This document shows positions 20,997 to 32,526 of a DNA stretch of 64,000 nucleotides, piece by piece. Position 1 is the stretch's first letter. Each line of letters starts with the position of its first letter. Position numbers and translations under genes: made by a program. The notes under the pieces are model-generated. The model ran no database searches. It was given only the letters and a program-made list of their open reading frames with translations, and had not been told where the DNA came from. Source of the DNA: Rhizopus arrhizus (lineage: Eukaryota > Mucoromycota > Mucoromycetes > Mucorales > Rhizopodaceae); the NCBI GenBank assembly GCA_024220505.1, contig JAKZZE010000021.1, positions 248,001 through 312,000 of the forward strand. The letters run 5' to 3'.

Positions 20997-23079
20997 ATGA
21001 AAATATTGGCCATTCCTGCTTTGGTCTCCTTGGCCTTTTCAGGTGTCTTGGCAGCTGATGTACAATACTCTGTTATAGCATTTCCTACTGGAAATCAAAC
21101 TATTGGTGTATCTGTGGGTGGACAAACTGTTCAACTTCAAAAGAGTTCTGTTCATCCCAACATTTTCTCAGGTACTGCACCTTTTGGTTCAAGCTATCAG
21201 TATGTTATCATGAATGGACAATCAAATACTCCCGAATCAACTACCCGTAAACTTGCTGATGGCGTCGTTTCTACTGGAAACGAGTTCTTCAATCGTAGTC
21301 AAACTGTTTACAATGTCCCTGCCCTTCCTCAGGCATTCAATCCCATTTATCCAAGTAAAAAGAAATATACATCCATTTCTAATATAAAAAGCAAAATGAT
21401 TCTAAACGATTTTTGATTTTTTTTAATAGCTTTGTTTACAAATTTAAATCAATCAAATGAAATTGCTACCATCATCATGACAGTAAATAAGACTCAGTTA
21501 GCAGCTTTTAATAAAAATCCTACTGGGGACCTTGATGAAGCTCAAGTAACTGAATTAGCTTATATTAACAGCAAAGAAGTTTATAAATTTCAAAATGCTG
21601 GTCTCAAAACTAGTGGTCAATCTACCAAAGATTTTTCTAAGCAGTCATGGGCTATCAAACTTGACAAATATAACAAGAATGCTACTGAAAAAGGTCTCTT
21701 GTTTGGTAGAACGACGGTGAAACTTCGTGCCGAGGAAACCGACGCTTCTTTCGCGTAAGTACTACGTTGCTTTTTTTTATGTGTTTGTGTTATTTAATTT
21801 GTTTTGCATTTTGAAGTCGCGAAAAATTAGTGTTGGATATGCTTGCTGCTACAGGTGCTGCTACTCTTTCTGGTTCTTGGGTTCGCGTGTTTATGAACAA
21901 TGAAGCATATGGTCTTTTCTTAATGATAGATGATGCCTCTACTCACTTTATTGATGATGTTCTTCACGGTGGTAACTGGCAGTACCCTAATACAGGTGAA
22001 ATTGAAGATCTATTTAGAATCGACTATATACTCATTCGTTTGACGTAGGTGTTACTTACAAAGGAAATGCTCTCAGTGATAGTCAAGCAGGAAATTTAGC
22101 TTACAAAGGCAATGATACCTCTAAATACAGCTCAGATTTATACAAGCTTGAAGACAAAGGAGAGGACAAAAGCGTCTATAAAAACAACAGCCAACAGCTT
22201 ATCATGGAATTCACTCGCCAATTAAGTCAAGTCAACATCTCCGATGCAACTGATGCTCAGCATCCAGGCAGTATTGCTAATTTAATGGATAGTCCTGAAC
22301 ACACACTTCGTCATATTGCCATCAACTTTCTTATTGGTTCCTGGGACGGTTTCTGGTATCAAGCTAGTAACTATTATTTAAATCAAGACCTTGGTACCAA
22401 AAAGTGGACCTTAATTACTTATGACTTTGATGAAACCTATGGCAACGGTATTGAGGATACCGGGTTGAATACCATTGCTTACCAAAATTATACCCCTAAA
22501 AGTGCACAAAGACCATTGATAGAGGTTTTCCTTAAAAACGCATACTACACTGACGTATTTGAAAACATTCTCAAGACTGTCGTCAAACGTTTCTTCAAGC
22601 CTAGTGTTATTGATGCTCGACTTCAAGCCTGGTATGAAATGTTGAAGGAAGATATTGTTTGGACTCGTGGTATTGCTGGTAAATCTTCTGGTGAAAAGAC
22701 TTCTTTTACTCTTAAAGATTTCCAAAACGGCTTACTTGGTAACTCGTCTGATACGATTTCTATCAGCCAATGGGTCAGTAAGCGTTCTGCAGCTCTTACC
22801 CAACAACTCAACTTTAATGATACTGATGACCTTCCTGCGCTACCTGCTTATACTGAAGGTACTCATCTGGATGCTAACGGTAATGTCGTCAGCAATAACG
22901 GCACAACTGTAAGCACTGGCAGCAGCAACGGAAACGGTAATGGCAGCAGCAGCAACGGCAATGGTACAACAAACGTCACAACTTCCAAAAATTCTGCTAA
23001 AAGTCCTGCTGCTTTGAACCAAATTTCAAAGAGTACTCTTGTTTTGGCTGTTCTGGCTGCTATGTTGTTCAATTTTTAA
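20997..23079 (+). CDS. CotH-family spore coat protein, GPI-anchored
   Basis: Exons are 20997-21354, 21430-21754, 21817-21995 and 22049-23079 (631 codons, 630 aa). A signal peptide (MKILAIPALVSLAFSGVLA) leads into the CotH domain: LRAEETDASFAREKLVLDML, SWVRVFMNNEAYGLFL, GVTYKGN, a NFLIGSWDGFW core and DFDETYGNG, the kinase-like metal-site segment. A Ser/Gly/Asn-rich linker of about 45 residues and a hydrophobic C-terminus preceded by small residues predict a GPI anchor at the cell surface. CotH proteins are abundant on Mucorales spores. In Rhizopus some act as invasins binding host cells, and bacterial CotH is a protein kinase; which role applies here is unknown. A shorter paralogue lies 1.2 kb downstream. 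Confidence 0.9.
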
Positions 23080-23803
23080 AACCATGCATTTTTTTTGCTT
23101 TACTATAATTACGCCCTTCTCATTTGTTTAATATTTGTTAATATATTGTCTGTAAACTAAAAAAATATAAAGCCTATACTCCATATCCTGCCATCCTTGT
23201 TTGAGTAACAGTACGCTTTTTCTGTTTCAAGGAAATGCTTTTTTTTATTTGTTGCACAAGTGTGCTAACAGTGAAACTGGAAAAAAAAAAAAAAAAAACA
23301 ATGACAGCGACGTCTCCGAAAGCAAGAGTAATTTACACAAAAGCTGATGGTATAATATTAACACACCGCTTGTGTTTGACTAAAAAAATCTTTTCTAGAA
23401 TAGAGTCTGTACACCCATTTTCTTTTAAATTGTCGCGAATGTGTACGTAACAGGTGAATTCATTACAGATTGAGACCAAAAAGAAACGTTCTTTTTCGTT
23501 AAGCAAATGCCTGGGTGTTGGAAGCACCTAGCACACTGAGAACATGTGTATCTTTTATAGAACATAACTCTAGAAACAGAAGAAAAACAGGTTACTTCCC
23601 ATGATGCTCCTCATAATTTATCATGATGATGACAGAAAATGCAAATACTGACGTAATCACGTAATACAACTTGGCAAATGATGTGCTTGCAAAAGAATAA
23701 AAATAAACATTATATTTTTCAAGGTCGAGTAAATCTTTATGTTTAAAAAAGAGAAATGGTTTATTTAGATATATGATTAAATCAAAACAACATGTTTGAT
23801 ATA

Positions 23804-23836
<33 letters not shown>

Positions 23837-24272
23837 CAGAATTATCTTAAAAAGACGGCAGATTACTTGTATTCAACCTTATAAAGTTTTATACATATAA
23901 TTCAGCAGAAATTCGCAGAATTTTCTTTTTTCAGGGAATTGTCAAAAACCATTACGACTCTCAAAGGAAAGAGTTTGATGTTTACAGAACAAAGTCAATC
24001 GCTACTTATGATTTTCTTTTCCCTCCTCTTCTTTTCTTGGAAAAAAAAATGAATCATAGATGATGTATTATTGTGCCTGTAAATTTCCAGCAGCAAGGGA
24101 AGTATGGCGCCATGACATCAAAGTGTCTGGTCAAATTAGGTTTTACAAGACTAAAATTTTATGTTTTCTGAAAAAAATTCTAAAGTTATTTGAATAAAAG
24201 TCAGTGTAAGTATCTCTCATAATCCTCTTTTTTCTTTTGCTTATTAGACTAAGCAACAACGTTGAGAGAGAG
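23080..24272. other. Intergenic region between the two CotH genes
   Basis: 1.2 kb, AT-rich, with a 31-nt poly-A run at 23805-23835. Short frames at 23235-23527 look spurious. The last few hundred bases are the probable promoter of the second CotH gene. Confidence 0.55.
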
Positions 24273-26036
24273 ATGAGGCCATCAATTCCCTCTGTTTGGG
24301 GTTCCTTTAGCATTATCTGTCTATTAATATCTGTTGCTTATGCGGTTGACGTGAAGTACTCAATTGTTGCATTCCCTCGCGACAAACAAACTGTGGCTGT
24401 TACTATTAATGATAAAGACTATCCTCTCCAAAACAGCTCTCAATACCCTAACCTTTTTACTGGTACAGCACCATTTGGTCCCGGATATCGCTACATTCTT
24501 TTATCGGGAAATAGCAAGATTCCTGAAGCAAACAATAGAACTTTGCCCAATAACTCAATTTCAACCGGCAATGAGTTTTTCAATCGCTCCAAGTCTGTAT
24601 ACAATGTTCCTGCTCTTCCAAGAGCATATAATCCTTTCTATTTGCGTAAGTTTTTAAAAAAAAAATCGTGTTCAATAAAAATATTGTGTTGTCTAATGTA
24701 GAAAAAATTGTTTGTAGCATTTTTCAGCAATATGAGTAGATATAACGAAGTAACTACTCTTATCATCAATGCCGATACTTCTGCCCTGAAAAAAATCCTT
24801 AAAACCCCCAAAAAGGATCATTCTTACGCTGAAGTCTATAATATGACCTATATTGCAAGTAACGAAATTTTTACTTTTCAAGGAGCTGGTATCAAAAATG
24901 CCGGTCAATCCTCAAAAGATTACGCAAAGCAGTCATTTAAGATCAAGTTCAACAAGTTCAACAAAAAGGGCACCAAAGATAGTTTGTACGGACGCCGCAA
25001 ATTGAAACTACGTGCAGAAGCCAATGAGCCTACAATGGTAAGAGAAAAACTATTGCTAGACTCACTAGCTGCGGCAGGTGCTGCCACACCAAGTGCGAAC
25101 TGGGTCCGTTTATATGTCAACAACGAACCTTTCGGTCTATATCTCTTGACAGATGGTTCTTTTAATGGATTTACTGATAACTTCATCAACGGTGGTCTTC
25201 ACTTAAATACCACTGGTGTTACTTATAAAGGAAACTCAATGAGTGAAAGCAAGGGTGCTGATTTGGTTTACAAAGGTGCCTCTCTTTCAAATTACAACAC
25301 AGATGATATCTATTTACTACAGGAGAAAAATCATGCAAACGTCACAAATGATAATTATATGGGCCCTTTAATTGACTTTATGCAAAAACTTAATTCTACC
25401 ATACTTGCTACGGATGCTCAAAACCTTGGAAACATCACTGATCTTATAGACAGTGCGAACCAAACAATGGTTCAGCTCGCCATAAATTTTCTTACTGGTT
25501 CTTGGGATGGCGTCTGGTATTCAGCTAGTAATTATTATCTGATCCAGCATTTGGATACAAAGAAGTGGTTTCTTGTCACATTTGATTTTGACGAAACTTT
25601 TGGCAACGGCCTTGAAGAACCAAATTTGATCTCTGTTCCTTATCAAAACTACACTCGATCTGGCACTAAACGTCCCTTGGTTGATGTTTTCATCAAATCA
25701 CCTTATTATAATGTGCAGTTTCAAGATGTACTCAAGAGAATTATCAAACGTTTCTTCAACCCGCGTGTTATCAAACCTCGCCTTGATGCCTGGGCTGATA
25801 TGCTCAGAGAGGATATCATCTGGGATCGTAGTCTTCCTTATCATTCTCCTGGAGAAAAGTTCAAGTATACAGTTGACACATTTAACAAAAATTTGTATTC
25901 TACAGTAGATGATACAATCGGTATCCTTGAATGGATCTCAAATCGAACAGCAGCTGTCTGCCAACAACTTGATTTTAATGATACAGATGATTTACCGCCT
26001 TTGCCACATTATCAAGTCAATCTTCCTGATGTATAA
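24273..26036 (+). CDS. CotH-family protein, secreted form without GPI tail
   Basis: Exons are 24273-24645 and 24718-26036 (564 codons, 563 aa). The start MRPSIPSVWGSF was chosen because it heads a typical signal peptide; an upstream in-frame ATG at 24237 would add 12 residues. It aligns with the upstream CotH throughout: FNRSKSVYNVPALPRAYNP, KLKLRAEANEPTMVREKLLL, NFLTGSWDGVWYSASNYYL and DFDETFGNG. The end, DLPPLPHYQVNLPDV, stops where the paralogue's Ser/Asn-rich linker and GPI signal begin, so it is probably soluble and secreted. It keeps only the first of the paralogue's three introns, and at the same site. Several N-glycosylation sequons are present. Confidence 0.88.
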
Positions 26037-26150
26037 TATAAAAAAATAATTTATTAATTATATTTCAAAGTTATTATATATAATAATGAAATAAATCCTT
26101 GTTTGTTTTTCTTCCCTATTTACACAATATTTCTTTAAAGAAATATTATT

Positions 26151-27810
26151 TTAAAACATGCCCGTAGTATCAAATCCTGGTGGCAATTGCTGTCCAACAA
26201 ATGCTGCCAGCTGAGCTTGCTCCGCTTGTATACGTTGCTGCTCTTTACGGATTGTAGCTTGTGCTGCTTGCTCAGCAGATATCCTTGCCTGTTCTTCTGT
26301 CAATTTTTGTCTCTGATCTGCCATGATTTGCCTTCCAATAAGTATTTTCATGGATAGCGTTTCATCGCTCTAGAAAATAATGATTGTTGAGAATAGCATT
26401 ACTTTTTTTTTTTTTCTTAAATTATAACAAACCTTTTCTAGTCTTTTATTTAACTTTTGGTGTTTCTTAAATACATCTAATTGGCATTTAAATATATCGA
26501 GTATCGTAGTATCTAACAGTAATGAGTCTGAGTATGGAAGCATTTCAGCTATGAAAAGCACATACCTTGGAGTTCTACAGACACTTTGTTTGCAACTAAA
26601 TCTGTTTTTGGGTAATGATAAATATGATAAGGTAATAAACGGTCAATGGCATCTTTAGTAGAACTAAAAGGAGTCTTATAATCTGGCGTTGTCACAGCAA
26701 CATGATCTTTTGAAAGAGTTTCCAAAAACCTTTTTTTTTAAAAAAAAAGGAGAATTAACAAAAAGAAAGTCTCTTATAATGACGCGAAAAGTATATTATT
26801 CACCTTCTCTTGATTTCACGATGCTGATATTCTTCTTCTGGTAACCGTTTTGATAGAATTGAATCCGGCAAAGGTTGTGAAAATTTTTTAGTCTCCTGTT
26901 TAGTAGGTGCTGCAGCTAAAGGCTTTTGCATCTGTGATTGTTGTGTTTGAAACTGTACTGGTTGCGGCTGTAGATTGCTTGTAAAAGTCGATGTGCTTGC
27001 ACCGGTAGGAAGAGAAGAGCTTGTGGCTGGTGTAGAAGTAGCCGAAGCACTTTGGTCACTGCTCTTGACATTGGAATTATTAGTAGTGTTCTGAAACGAT
27101 TGTTGGAGTGTTGCAAATTGTTGTGGAGTGAATGCTTGAGATAATGGTTGCTGGTGCATATTTAATATGGTGGATTGCTGCTGTTGCTGATGATGCTGTT
27201 TTTTCTTTGAGTATTTTCCAGTTTTGTTATATTTACGAGGGCCTTTGATATCAGGTGAGGGAGAGGCTTCATAACTGTTTGGTGTTTGATTTATCATTCC
27301 TTGCTGATATTTTTGTTGTAAAATCATGGATTGCTGCTGTTGTTCTAATTCTTCTCTTAATTTACGTGCAGTCTCCTTAATGGCATCAACCTCAGCTGGT
27401 GTTGGTTGTGGTGGTATATTCAAGGCGAATGCTTCTGTCTTTGGTGCGATAAGTTTATTGTTATCAACTGGCATGTTGGCTTGTTGTTGGGCTGCAAGCA
27501 TGGTGGCCGCATGAAGAGATTGAATTTCTTCCATTAATCTTTTACGCTGTTCTTCGCTTATGGAGGATACTTGCATATTATCTGGTAGCTTGTATACTAT
27601 TTGGTCTCTCTTACGGACCATAAGAACTTTGATGCCAGCTAAAACAAGTTCTGTGATAATCTGTTCTCCTTCATTATTATTGTTTATTATAGATGTTGAA
27701 GAGGCAGGTGAATTAATATTAGACTATTATTAGAATTTTTATATGTTTAGTAAAATGTATATAAAAAAAGAAAAGTGCAAGCTCACTTGAGGTTTGTCGA
27801 TATTCTCCAT
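26151..27810 (-). CDS. GLTSCR-domain (BICRA-like) chromatin protein
   Basis: Exons are 27810-27787, 27723-26804, 26729-26566, 26527-26433 and 26369-26151 (474 codons, 473 aa). The middle is Gln/Ser/Thr-rich with polyglutamine. It is followed by PFSSTKDAIDRLLPYHIYH, matching the conserved core of the GLTSCR family whose animal members BICRA and BICRAL belong to the non-canonical BAF (SWI/SNF) complex. The C-terminus is a charged coiled coil. A nuclear chromatin-remodelling role is inferred from the family. Intron 3 is only 38 bp, the shortest used here. Without it the frame meets a stop within a few codons, and with it the phases close exactly. Confidence 0.75.
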
Positions 27811-28059
27811 TCTACTCCCTCTTTTTTGTGTGTCAGCTGTAATTGGAGATGCTTTTCAAATTTTTCTTTTTTTAAAAAAAAATACTGTGACTACGTTGCT
27901 AAAGCAGCCGGCGGGGTTACGACAGTTGCCGGAGCGAAGGATGAAGAAGTGGTACAATGCTCTCTGAGCCGTGCTTTATTATCAGTAAATAATTTTTTTT
28001 CCCTTTTTTCCCTTTAGATCTTCTAAGCTAGCCTGATAAATAAAATTCAATTTTTTTTA

Positions 28060-30461
28060 CTTACTCTGTTATAAGCGCACCCTTCCATAAAATACAACCG
28101 AAGACTGCAATGAATACAGTTGTTCCAACCCACTACTGACTACCTGCCCAAGCGTTTTGAAAGACACTATCAGTGCTTAGGGCACCTACGCCAATAAAGA
28201 ATAAGACAAGTGAATGAAATACGGCATTGAAAAACCATCCCCAGAATTTCTTTTGGTTGAAGAACTCGTTGCTTTGACCAAGCATATATACTTGAGGATA
28301 TTTATCAAGCATTCTTACAGACACAAATTCATCAAAGATACCAATACAAAGAGGAGGCAAGAATGTAAAGATAACATTGAAACAAGACATGGTCCAAGAT
28401 TCATATAAAGTTCATCCAGAAAATACATTGTAAAATGCATACTACAATTATGTCAATTCTTTTGTGTATAAAAAAAAAGCGAAACTTACCCAAAATTGTG
28501 TCAAGTACACGATTTTCAAAAAGTAAAGTCGCATTTTTACAAAATTAATAATACAATATATACAAAAAAGCGACAAGTAAACACGACATTTATTCCTGAA
28601 AATAGTGTACATGGCAACGTTTTTATAAAAATAATAAAAAACCATTTTAATCTTTGACTGGCCATGCACCATGTACAAGTAGCAGCTTTTTCAAATATCT
28701 AAACTGGGAAATGGCAAAATCGGCACTGCAAACAGCTTGTAAACCTTCTACACCACTAATACCCACATCTACATGGGCTGCTTGGAGCATGGATACATTG
28801 TTGGCCCCGTCGCCAATAGCTAATAGAATAGATTTATCATATTTCTTTACCAACTTGACCACAAGCGCCTTTTGAAGAGGAGAAACTCAACAGCAGATAA
28901 CAGCTTTACATAGTACAGTCAAATCAAATAATATTTTTTCGATATCTTTTTCAAGCGCAAACGTTAATACTTTCCCATCAATAACAAATGCTAAAGGCTA
29001 TACAATTGGGGTAAGTAAGAAAGGGCCTTTTTAGGATATTTAGTTCTAGTTTTTCTCCGCGCTCTATAGCACTACTAACACTTTTTAAATTTGATTCCAA
29101 AAAGCTCTTTGTTTCCTAATGGCTCTCTTGATTACATGCAATCAAGCTCATTTCTTCATTCAACAATTTACATGAGTATCCAATATTAATAGCCGTCTCT
29201 TGTCTGTCACCCGTCAAGACCCAAACACGAATTCCAGCTTCTTGTGAGGTGTGAATTGTGTTCGGTACACCATCTTGTAATTTGTCTTCAATAACCGTAG
29301 CCCCCAGCAAGAATAGGCTTTGCTCAATCATCTCTGCAGCTTTATCTAATTCTTCTGCACGGTTCGTGAGTGTTGTGGCTGCCTTATCATAAATTTGCGG
29401 CCAACGCGCATATTCTTCCTTGGGAATCTCATGCATCGCAATACAAAGTGTCCTAAGGCCTTCAGATGCGAACTTTTCAAGATGAATCAATGTGTTTTCT
29501 ACAAACGGGTTGTTTTCTGCCAGCCGTTCAAGGATGACTGTATCTGCTCCTTTATAATGCAGTTTGATTTTTCCATCGGGGCCTCTGATGATGGCCGACA
29601 TTCTTTTATGTGTCGAGTTGAATTCACAAATATTCAATACTTGATATTCATAATCTTGTCCATGTTGTGAGCATGCAATTGAGTTTGGTTTACGCGTCTA
29701 TATCAGTCAACTTAAATTTGAATATTCCAATATTTTACTATCTGTCTTACATGAAATTTATAATGAAGTGTACTTGCACCTTTCACAAGAGCGCCTTCAT
29801 CAGGTGATGAGGCTTGGTAAGTAATTTCTTCAGAACTTTCTTGGGCTTCTGGGATGACTGTGTGACAAATAGCTAGCAAAGTCAAAAATTCATTAATCAT
29901 GTTGGCAATTGAATGTGTCTTAAGATGCTCCTATAATTGTGCAAAAATGTATTGCAAGGTTGGATCATTCACGCCATCCTTTGCCTGCTTATCTGATTCG
30001 ACCTTATCTGCGTAAGATAAACCAGCGATAGAGTGTTGCCTGAATTGCATTTCGTTATATGTTAATGTGCCTGTCTTGTCTGAGAACACAAATTTGACTT
30101 CTTCCAACTCTTTAATCAAACTGCAGCCATGGGCTACAGCAGTTGTATCTGTTACATCATAATACATGTGTAAGCCAGATTGGATCAAGAAGGATAAAAC
30201 AAATTTGATAATTTCCATAGTAACTATCAAACTATTTTCACGAAAAAGAAAAAAAGAGAAGATTTGTTTAGGGCAAAAAATGTATTCTATTTTATTATTT
30301 AGGACAAACCTGATAGGAATAAAACTATTGAATAGAATCAAGAATGTCAAAATATCATATCGAAATGCTTGAGCTCTTGTATAGGACAAAGCTAACTGTA
30401 GGTAGCCTTCTGTATAGCCCCCCTTTTTGTATCTGTATTCAAAAATGAGAAAAAAGCACAT
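28060..30461 (-). pseudogene. P4-type ATPase (Drs2-like lipid flippase) relic
   Basis: Recognisable pieces in order: DILTFLILFNSFIPI; MEIIKFVLSFLIQS; FSDKTGTLTYNEMQF with the phosphorylated Asp; [52 protein letters not shown]; then TM segments around SWTMSCFNVIFTF. Family members flip aminophospholipids across Golgi membranes. The relic lacks the first transmembrane part and the final transmembrane segments, and has at least five stops. It carries Asn for the essential second Asp of GDGxND, a frame break near 28665, and a 100-bp MITE (28508-28607). Two introns still have good splice sites, so decay is moderate. At least one stop, in ICCxVSPLQ, is one C-to-T change from the family Arg codon. 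Confidence 0.88.
28506..28609. mobile_element. 100-bp MITE with TA target duplication
   Basis: Element 28508-28607 is flanked by TA on both sides (28506-28507 and 28608-28609). The ends form imperfect inverted repeats of about 24 bp: CACGATTTTCAAAAAGTAAA on one side and CACTATTTTCAGGAATAAAT on the other, both then reaching GTCG. Removing the element with one TA rejoins the flippase relic as KNVAMY+LTQFW, the family sequence, with no frame change. TA duplication and similarity to the transposon end at 12270 place it with the Tc1/mariner superfamily. No coding capacity. Confidence 0.85.
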
Positions 30462-30509
30462 ATGTTTTATGGTATACTTTACCGTAAAGACTAAACCCCA
30501 ATAGCGTAT

Positions 30510-31400
30510 GCAATATTCATAAGGGCAGAGGTAGCTTCATCCAACAAGAGCACCTTGGGTCTACGGATCAAAGCACGAGCGATTGCAATATGTTGTTTTT
30601 GACCACCCGAGAGCCGAGAGCCCTTGTCGTCCACACGTGTATCATAACCATCAGGAAGACTGGTAATAAATTTGTAAATATTGACAGCCTTGCAGACTTC
30701 TTCCACTTGCTCCTGTGTGATTTCGACACCTTCATCAACACCGAAACAGATGTTTTCACCGATCTTCATGTTAAACAAGACAGGTTCTTGACCGACCAAG
30801 GCCATATGGCTACGAAGATTGCCCATTGAATAGTTCTTGACATTGTAATCATCAAGACGAACAGTACCAGAAATAGGATTGTACCAACGTTGAAGCATAC
30901 CAATCGTAGTAGACTTACTACAACCCGAGGGACCAACAAGAGCGATCGTCCGGCCGCGTTTACCAGTCAGATTGAATTCATCATTGAAAATAGAAGTGTC
31001 AGGACGGGCAGGATAACGGAATGTGATGTTTTCAAAGGAAATGTCACCATTAATTTGACTTTGAGCTGGTTCAATACCCTCAAGGTCAGGATCAATCGAA
31101 GGTTCAAGTTCGAGGATTTCAAAAGCAGGGATGGCAGAGTATTTGGCTTTGGACAATGGAGGTGTGAAGACAGAGGCACGACCGACACCCGAGCAGTGAT
31201 CATGATGACCATCATACAGGTGAACATTTGTTGGAAATCATTCAAACCAAAGAACTAAAATAGCAAGTAGATATAAAATATTACGATTCGTAATGCGTAT
31301 AACGTTTGACACCTTGGATGACTTTTTGCTAAAGAGAGGTTTTGTATGAGCCTCTTTCAAATTTAGAATAGCCTTGATCCAGAAAGATTTTTAATTGTAT
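30510..31400 (-). pseudogene. ABCB/MDR transporter relic (second nucleotide-binding domain)
   Basis: Frame 31156-30525 reads as the C-terminal half of a P-glycoprotein-like exporter: ISFENITFRYPARPD, a Walker A GPSGCSKST (a Ser replaces the usual Gly before Lys), a Q-loop VGQEPVLFN, signature LSGGQKQ and Walker B VLLLDEATSAL. Coding similarity ends exactly there, and the flippase relic follows within about 100 bp. Upstream, after a frameshift near 31190, a membrane segment FQQMFTCMMVIMITA matches the last transmembrane helix, and weaker traces run to about 31400. The D-loop, H-loop and the whole first half of the transporter are missing. Confidence 0.85.
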
Positions 31401-31648
31401 TACAAAACTTGACGAATCAACTTTTTTTGCCTAATACCAAATGATTAAAATAAAAGCTATAAAAATAGATTGAATAAGCCCAAAGTAGACTAATAAATTC
31501 GCGTTTGCGCTTACTTTGGACATACACTTGGTTATAGTCGCCTGTTTTTCTTTTATATTCAACCATTATTATCTAAGGTACTGGTCTAGTTTCAGTCAGC
31601 GTAATCAACCTAGTTTGATCAAAGTCATGAACTTCATTCAGTATGTGA

Positions 31649-32148
31649 ATGAGAAGAATGCTAGCCAAAGAAGGCTTCCAGATGTACCTCCTTGACGAGT
31701 TCCGAGCTTTTAGTCTATGCTATTCTTGCCACAACGGTGAACTTGAAACGTTTAAGAAAGCACGGAACCCTAGACCATACCAAAGAGAAAAGTGTCCCAT
31801 TGCAGATCGTCATGGCCATTTAAGGTAAGTGCTTTTTATATGCAAGTAAAAGAAAAAAAAAAAAATAAGCTTTCCTAATTTCTACTCAGGTGCAAAAATC
31901 AACAATGTTTAAAGGTTGTGACCAGTACAATAGAAGCTACTGTTAAAGTTCCTCTTTGTCGTCTTTGGAATCGTGATATGGCCGCTACATTAAACTTTAG
32001 ACACATCCTTTTTAGCCTGCGTGCAAATAGTGAAAGATCAGACCGTTTCTGCAGATCGAAGAAACCTCTCTCCACCGACTCTAAAAGAAATAATATATCA
32101 TCACCTAGCACTAGTCGACCAACGAAAAGACCAAACAATCCTTTGTAG
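31649..32148 (+). mobile_element. C-terminal remnant of a Fanzor/TnpB-like nuclease
   Basis: Two exons, 31649-31824 and 31890-32148, give an uninterrupted 144-aa frame with a good 65-bp GT-AG intron. It contains a zinc-ribbon-like pair (LCYSCHNGELETF and LRCKNQQC) followed by RLWNRDMAATLNFRHIL. The NRD there resembles the RuvC-III motif NRDxNAxxN of TnpB and eukaryotic Fanzor proteins, the RNA-guided nucleases of IS607/IS605-type transposons. The N-terminal domains and the RuvC-I and RuvC-II motifs were not found upstream, so it is either a truncated mobile-element remnant or a short co-opted fragment. Family identity comes from motif order and should be tested by profile search. Confidence 0.6.
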
Positions 32149-32526
32149 TTACCGCTGCATTAATTCCAGATACAGTGTAAGTCTTTGAACAATCGTCTAA
32201 TTTGTTTTGTTCACTTGTCTCAAAAAAAATTGGCGTTCGTCTCTTTTGTCTTTTAAAGTGTCTATATTTTATTAAATCGTCTCATTTTAGGCTAAAACAC
32301 TGTACATTGCAACTCATATTTAAATCAAGCAGAGAACATTTGCGAAAGATCAAGTGTAAAACAGAATGTTTTCCTGTTACAATATATTAACACAGCACAT
32401 TTTTACGGATAAAGAATGAAGGCATTCATTATTATTTGCACCAGCAATATTTATTCAGTTAGACAGCAATAGTATTATTATTAAATTAAAAGCATAAAAA
32501 ATATTATATTACATTTACATTCTCAT
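32149..32526. other. Short gene-free region
   Basis: AT-rich sequence between the Fanzor-like remnant and the end of the cyclase gene. A frame at 32202-32390 shows no family features. No transposon end was recognised. Confidence 0.5.

Noticed and set aside
22411..23072. Minus-strand frames opposite the first CotH gene
   Set aside because: Shadows of the CotH reading frame, hydrophobic only because of its repetitive Asn/Gly/Ser codons.
26549..26565. 17-bp GT-AG intron (GTATGT...CATAG) in the GLTSCR gene
   Set aside because: Far below workable intron size; the 38-bp alternative with the same donor closes the frame.
27775..28017. 80-aa plus-strand frame with a GC-rich core
   Set aside because: It overlaps the first exon of the GLTSCR gene on the other strand and shows no family features.
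28506..28609. The insert in the flippase relic read as an ordinary intron
   Set aside because: It lacks GT-AG ends and has TA-flanked inverted repeats, which fit a MITE.
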